Shown here piece by piece: positions 60,133-64,000 of a stretch of DNA of 64,000 nucleotides. Location of the stretch: the NCBI GenBank assembly GCA_029251165.1, contig JAQXDW010000074.1, forward strand, positions 1 through 64,000. Direction: 5' to 3'. A program made the position numbers and the translations under genes. The notes below the pieces were generated by a model. The model did not search any database. It was given only the letters and a program-made list of their open reading frames with translations, and had not been told where the DNA came from. The first letter of the stretch is position 1. Each line of letters begins with the position of its first letter. The stretch comes from Myxococcota bacterium. GTDB lineage: Bacteria; Myxococcota_A; UBA796.

Positions 60133-60276
60133 CAAGGAGTCTCTGGGTTGGATCCTGCGGAGGTGTTGTACAATTGGATCGAGCAGCTTGCACTATTGGA
60201 TTTCATCCGCGGTGTGGCGGAGCATACATCACGTCCGCTAAAGTAGCCCAACCATCAAGCCGCTCGAGGTCTATCA

Positions 60277-62850
60277 ATGCGCATTTCCTATCTGCTCCCG
60301 CTGACACTGGTCATTGCGTGCGGAGACAAAGAGACTGAGGAGGACACCTCTGCTCTGACTTTTCTCGACAAAGACAATGACGGGTTCTCGCAGAACGACG
60401 GCGACTGCAATGATGAAGACCCCCTGATCCACCCCGATGCACTTGAGCTCTGCGACAAGCTCGACAACAACTGCAACGGTGCCACGGATGAGGATGGCTC
60501 CTTTGATGCCCCCATCTGGTTCCTTGATGGTGACAACGATGGGTTTGGTATTCCCGATACAACGGTCGAGACGTGCACTCAGCCCCAGGGATACGCCTCG
60601 AACCAGACGGACTGCAACGATGCCAACCCGGCGGCATACCCGAAGGCTGAAGAGGTCTGTGATAAGGCGGACAACGACTGCGACGGCACCGTCGATGAAG
60701 GCACCGCAGTTGACGCAGAGGCTTGGTACGCCGATGCAGACGCCGACGGCTACGGCTCGCCATGGGACGTCCTCATCGACTGCTACCAGCCCTCTGGCTA
60801 CGTCGACAACGCCGAGGACTGCAACGACCGCCGCGGGGATGTGAACCCGGGCATGGTCGAGCTGTGTGATGACGACGGCACCGATGAGGACTGCGACGAT
60901 CTCTTCAACGATGAAGACGACATCGTCGACAACCGACCGGTCTGGTACTGGGATGGCGACGGCGACGGCTGGGGTGAGGAGACAAAGACCGCCGAGCTGT
61001 GCACCCAGCCCACTGGCTTCGTCGAGATCTACGGCGACTGTGATGACAGCGAGCGGTACGTCAATCCGGATCAGGCGGAGCAGTGCGGAAACGGTGTCGA
61101 CGACAACTGCAACACCGTCATCGATGAGGCCACCGCGCCCTTCCCGCTGCTGTGGTACGTCGACAGTGACGGCGACGGCTACGGCGACCCCGACGAGCCG
61201 GGCCTGACCCAGTGCGACATCCCCTCTGGATACGCCTCAAACAACGAAGACTGCAACGACAACGACAGCAACATCTACCCCGGCGCGGTTGAGATCTGGT
61301 ACGACGGCGCGGACAGCGACTGCGCTGGTGACTCCGACTACGATGCTGACGGTGACGGCTATGACGCTGACGGCTACGCAGGAACGGACTGCGACGACTT
61401 CGACGGTACGGCCAACCCGGGTCTTCCCGAGGTCTGCGGTGACAACGTCGACAACGACTGCGACGAGGACACCGACCCCTGCGAGGAAGATGCTGTCCTC
61501 TACGGTGTGGCAGCCGATGACCTCCTCGGCTCCTCTGTCGGCTATGCCGGCGACTGGGACGGCGACGGCTACCAGGATCTGATCGTTGGTGGACCCAAGC
61601 ACGACGGCACCGGCAACGCGATGGGCGGCGTCTACATCGTCGGTGGCCCGGTCACCGGCTCCTCTGCAGTCGACACCGTCTCCACGGTCTACTTCTACGG
61701 CGAGAACAACCAGGACTACGTCGGCATCGCTGTCGCTGGTCTCGGCGACACCGACGACGACGGCTACTCTGAGATCCTCATGGGTGCCTATGGCTACGAC
61801 GGTGCGAAGGGTGGGGCGACGGAGTCTGGAGCCTTCTACCTTCACTACGGACCGGAGTTTGGTAGCAAGTCTCTGGCGACGTCCCACGACGTCCGGTGGT
61901 GGGGTGAGGCCAGCTACGACTGGGCCGGATTCTCTCTCTCCAACGCCGGTGACTTCAACGACGACGGTGAGATTGACTTCATCGTGAGCGCCTACCGCAA
62001 CGACTCTGGTGCTGTCGATGCCGGTGCGGTCTACATGCTGCTTGGTCCCGTCACCGCGACCGATCAGAACCTCTCCTACGCCAACGTCAAGTACTCCGGT
62101 ACCTACGCCAGCGAGTGGGCTGGCTACAGCGTCTCTGGTGCAAACGGTGTCGGCAAGGGTGACATCGACGGCGACGGCTACGATGACATCGTGATCGGTG
62201 CTCCGCAGCTGTACGACAAGGGCAGCTACGTTGGCGGTGCCTACATCGTCAGCGGTGAGGAGTCTCCCTCCAGCGCGTTCAACCTCAGCTACGCCGACGG
62301 CACCCTCATCGGCAACTCCGCCTCAAGCCTCACCGGCTACAGCGTCGCCATCGCTGGAGACACCAACGGCGACGGCTACGCCGACGTCCTTGTCGGTGCG
62401 CCTGAGGAAGCCAGCGCGGGCAACCTGTCTGGAACCGTCTACCTGGTCCAGGGGCCGATCTCCGGCAGCATGGACCTGACCAGTGCAGATGCCATCTTCG
62501 CGGCAGAGAACAACGACGACTACCTCGGGTCCGCGGTCTCCACGGCCGGTGACGTCGACGACGATGGCCGCGATGATGTCCTGCTGGGCGCCAACAAGGA
62601 TGACTTCAACGCATCCGACGCTGGTGCGGCCTACATCATGCTCTCTCCGGTCGTGGGCTCGGTCTCGGTCACGGATGCTGGCGGCAAGATCGTGGGTCCC
62701 AACTACGCTGATCTCACGGGCTCTGCAGTGGTCGGTGGTGCTGACATCAACCTCGATGGCTACGATGATGTCTTCGTCGGTGCGCCCTACAACGACGACA
62801 ACCAGGCCAACGGTGGCGCGGCTTACCTCGTCCTCGGCGGTGGCTTCTAA
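60277..62850 (+). CDS. MopE-like plus seven-blade FG-GAP lipoprotein
   Basis: An 857-residue protein: lipoprotein leader MRISYLLPLTLVIAC; residues about 28-400 are six MopE-type repeats (each with D-x-D-x-D-G and a Cys pair like CDKADNDCDGTVDE); residues about 408-857 are seven FG-GAP repeats (for example GYSVAIAGDTNGDGYADVL), making a complete propeller. Both parts bind calcium or copper. Likely a large surface adhesin. Divergent from the OmpA gene over a 144-base gap with three ATTGGAT-like direct repeats. Confidence 0.88.
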   Translation: MRISYLLPLTLVIACGDKETEEDTSALTFLDKDNDGFSQNDGDCNDEDPLIHPDALELCDKLDNNCNGATDEDGSFDAPIWFLDGDNDGFGIPDTTVETCTQPQGYASNQTDCNDANPAAYPKAEEVCDKADNDCDGTVDEGTAVDAEAWYADADADGYGSPWDVLIDCYQPSGYVDNAEDCNDRRGDVNPGMVELCDDDGTDEDCDDLFNDEDDIVDNRPVWYWDGDGDGWGEETKTAELCTQPTGFVEIYGDCDDSERYVNPDQAEQCGNGVDDNCNTVIDEATAPFPLLWYVDSDGDGYGDPDEPGLTQCDIPSGYASNNEDCNDNDSNIYPGAVEIWYDGADSDCAGDSDYDADGDGYDADGYAGTDCDDFDGTANPGLPEVCGDNVDNDCDEDTDPCEEDAVLYGVAADDLLGSSVGYAGDWDGDGYQDLIVGGPKHDGTGNAMGGVYIVGGPVTGSSAVDTVSTVYFYGENNQDYVGIAVAGLGDTDDDGYSEILMGAYGYDGAKGGATESGAFYLHYGPEFGSKSLATSHDVRWWGEASYDWAGFSLSNAGDFNDDGEIDFIVSAYRNDSGAVDAGAVYMLLGPVTATDQNLSYANVKYSGTYASEWAGYSVSGANGVGKGDIDGDGYDDIVIGAPQLYDKGSYVGGAYIVSGEESPSSAFNLSYADGTLIGNSASSLTGYSVAIAGDTNGDGYADVLVGAPEEASAGNLSGTVYLVQGPISGSMDLTSADAIFAAENNDDYLGSAVSTAGDVDDDGRDDVLLGANKDDFNASDAGAAYIMLSPVVGSVSVTDAGGKIVGPNYADLTGSAVVGGADINLDGYDDVFVGAPYNDDNQANGGAAYLVLGGGF

Positions 62851-62853
62851 GGG

Positions 62854-64000
62854 CTACTGAAACATGGTCGTCAGGCGCGCGATGGCGTGCTGAGCGAGGG
62901 GCAGGGGAGTCAACGACTCTTCCTGCCCCGCCTGCTTCTGGAGCTCAGCGAGCACCGCTGCGGCGAGGCGCTCGCTGCACAGGTTCTCCAGCGCGTCGAG
63001 CACGGTGTCCACCTCAGCGACCGAGCCAGACGTAAGCGCCTCCTCCAGGTGACGCCTTGCGAGACTGCAGCGGTGCTGGAGCTGCGAGTACAGCGTGTTG
63101 CGCCGGCTCCAGATCCTCTTCGGCGTCACGTGCTGGAGGGGCTCAAAGACGCCGCTTATCGCGCTGCTGCCATCGACCCTCAGCTCATCCAGCGCTTCGA
63201 GATCGATCAGGGCATCTGCACAGCGCAGGCTTGGGCAGCCCACCAACTCCAGGCGCCGCAGCGCCGTCAGATCAGCGAGACCGTCGAGGGTCTCCAGGCA
63301 TGCCATGGACTGAAGGCCGAGCTCTTCAAGCGTGATGAGTCCCCTCAATGTGCGCAATTCTTTTACATCTCGCGCACCGCTCAGGACCAATTCTTGAAGA
63401 CTCGGGAGAGCACCGATTGGAGCGATGTCTTTGACACCTGCAAGCTCGCTGAGTCCCAGGACCGTGAGCCTTGTGAGAACGGCGAGGGGAGAGAGGTCGG
63501 TGATCGCTCGGCCGCCGAGGACCACCTCGGTCAGCGCGGTGAGCCGGCTCAGCGGGCGAAGATCCTTGAGGTGGTCGCTGCTCCCGAGGATCAGCCGTCT
63601 CATGTGCGGCATTGTTCCCAGGGCGCTGATGTCTTCCAGCTCCCGGCAGTCTAGGATCTCGATGTCCTCCAGCGCGGCCATGTTGCCGAGCCGAGCGAAG
63701 CCCTGGCCAGGGCTGAGGGCGGGCGCCTTGAGGATGCGCAGTCGCGGGAGCTTGGCGAGCAGGGAGAGCGGGATCGGGCTGCACCGATCGATCTTCAGCT
63801 CCTCCAGCCAGACCAGCGACGTGAGCGCGTCGCTGAGCATTGCAGTGTCGAGCGGCGCGAACACCGCGCTCCCTGCGCGGTTGGGGTCGGTGATGATCAG
63901 CCGACGGAGTCCTCGGAGTCCACGCAGCGCGGAGATGTCCTTGAGCACGGGGCAGCTCTCCAGAACCAGCTCCTCAAGGTTGGTGGCGTGCTGTAGGCCG
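62854..64000 (-). CDS. Leucine-rich-repeat protein, 5' end outside window
   Basis: The reverse frame stays open to the window edge, and the extra codons read LEELVLESCP, a further leucine-rich repeat, so the GTG at 63948 is internal. At least ten 22-24-residue repeats follow (LEELKIDRCSPIPLSLLA; LEDIEILDCRELEDISAL; LTEVVLGGRAITDLSPL). The last ~90 residues are helical and lack repeats (LAAAVLAELQKQAGQEE). LRR proteins of this short type make protein contacts; no signal peptide can be judged because the start is missing. Only three bases separate its stop from that of the MopE gene. Confidence 0.75.
   Translation of the reverse strand, partial: GLQHATNLEELVLESCPVLKDISALRGLRGLRRLIITDPNRAGSAVFAPLDTAMLSDALTSLVWLEELKIDRCSPIPLSLLAKLPRLRILKAPALSPGQGFARLGNMAALEDIEILDCRELEDISALGTMPHMRRLILGSSDHLKDLRPLSRLTALTEVVLGGRAITDLSPLAVLTRLTVLGLSELAGVKDIAPIGALPSLQELVLSGARDVKELRTLRGLITLEELGLQSMACLETLDGLADLTALRRLELVGCPSLRCADALIDLEALDELRVDGSSAISGVFEPLQHVTPKRIWSRRNTLYSQLQHRCSLARRHLEEALTSGSVAEVDTVLDALENLCSERLAAAVLAELQKQAGQEESLTPLPLAQHAIARLTTMFQ

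Noticed and set aside
1..64000. CRISPR array, insertion sequence, tRNA or rRNA gene
   Set aside because: No spaced repeats, transposase motifs, cloverleaf or conserved rRNA segments were seen by eye; a covariance or repeat search would be decisive.

Overview
The window is GC-rich, densely coded DNA with no rRNA, tRNA, insertion sequence or CRISPR array that I can see. Several traits point to a myxobacterium-like member of the Myxococcota. Two secreted proteins end in a Cys-small-residue stretch, one membrane helix and a run of arginines (MYXO-CTERM-like). There is a LexA-type site that fits the Myxococcus xanthus consensus as I remember it. The surface proteins (OmpA plus thrombospondin-3 pair, MopE-like and FG-GAP lipoproteins) and a Ser/Thr kinase-AAA-TPR protein are also typical of that group. 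The exact lineage cannot be read from the window.

Layout. 1-6.3 kb: start of a leftward contractile-injection or phage-tail cluster (tail tube gene cut by the window edge), a SUFU-like protein, a dienelactone hydrolase, two divergent RecA-like P-loop ATPases with a LexA-like box before one of them, an FAD-less Rossmann protein, a TerB-like protein and a Pro-rich exported protein. 6.5-11.5 kb: leftward group with a zincin, a seven-blade FG-GAP lipoprotein, a 3'(2'),5'-bisphosphate nucleotidase and a membrane protein. 11.8-18.6 kb: NAD salvage (pncA; then pncB, a PRPP synthase and an NrtR-like Nudix regulator as one coupled operon with a palindromic operator over its promoter), an SLC12-type transporter, and a decayed TrkA_C membrane protein. 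18.8-29.8 kb: lipoproteins, a sulfatase-like protein, a cNMP/GGDEF cyclase, a START protein, a ROK kinase, a molybdopterin oxidoreductase, a TrmB-like methyltransferase, a lamin-tail lipoprotein and a purple-acid-phosphatase-like lipoprotein.

29.8-33.2 kb: a tightly packed leftward operon around a membrane-anchored radical SAM/SPASM protein. 33.3-42.7 kb: a PrsW-like protease and a lipoprotein, then a leftward run of secreted metalloprotease, GT-C-like membrane protein, a fused double NuoM-like protein, phosphomannomutase and lipoprotein. 42.9-49.9 kb: an SDR epimerase, a giant kinase, a small repeat protein coupled to a c-type cytochrome lipoprotein, a DADT-repeat lipoprotein and a YbhN-like protein. 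50-55.2 kb: a rightward five-gene run (PfkB kinase, SIR2-like, FAH-like, ion-transporter-like, gamma-glutamyltransferase) in which the SIR2 and FAH members have changed active-site residues. 55.2-64 kb: YgiQ-like radical SAM, thrombospondin-3 and OmpA proteins, a MopE/FG-GAP lipoprotein and a leucine-rich-repeat protein cut by the right edge.

The most unusual pattern is genome-wide in style rather than a single locus. At least eight predicted lipoproteins and three predicted secreted or membrane proteins begin with extremely short hydrophobic leaders (6-12 residues) without any basic n-region. In several cases an in-frame stop codon just upstream rules out a longer leader, and the mature parts include a c-type haem site and extracellular domains that need export.
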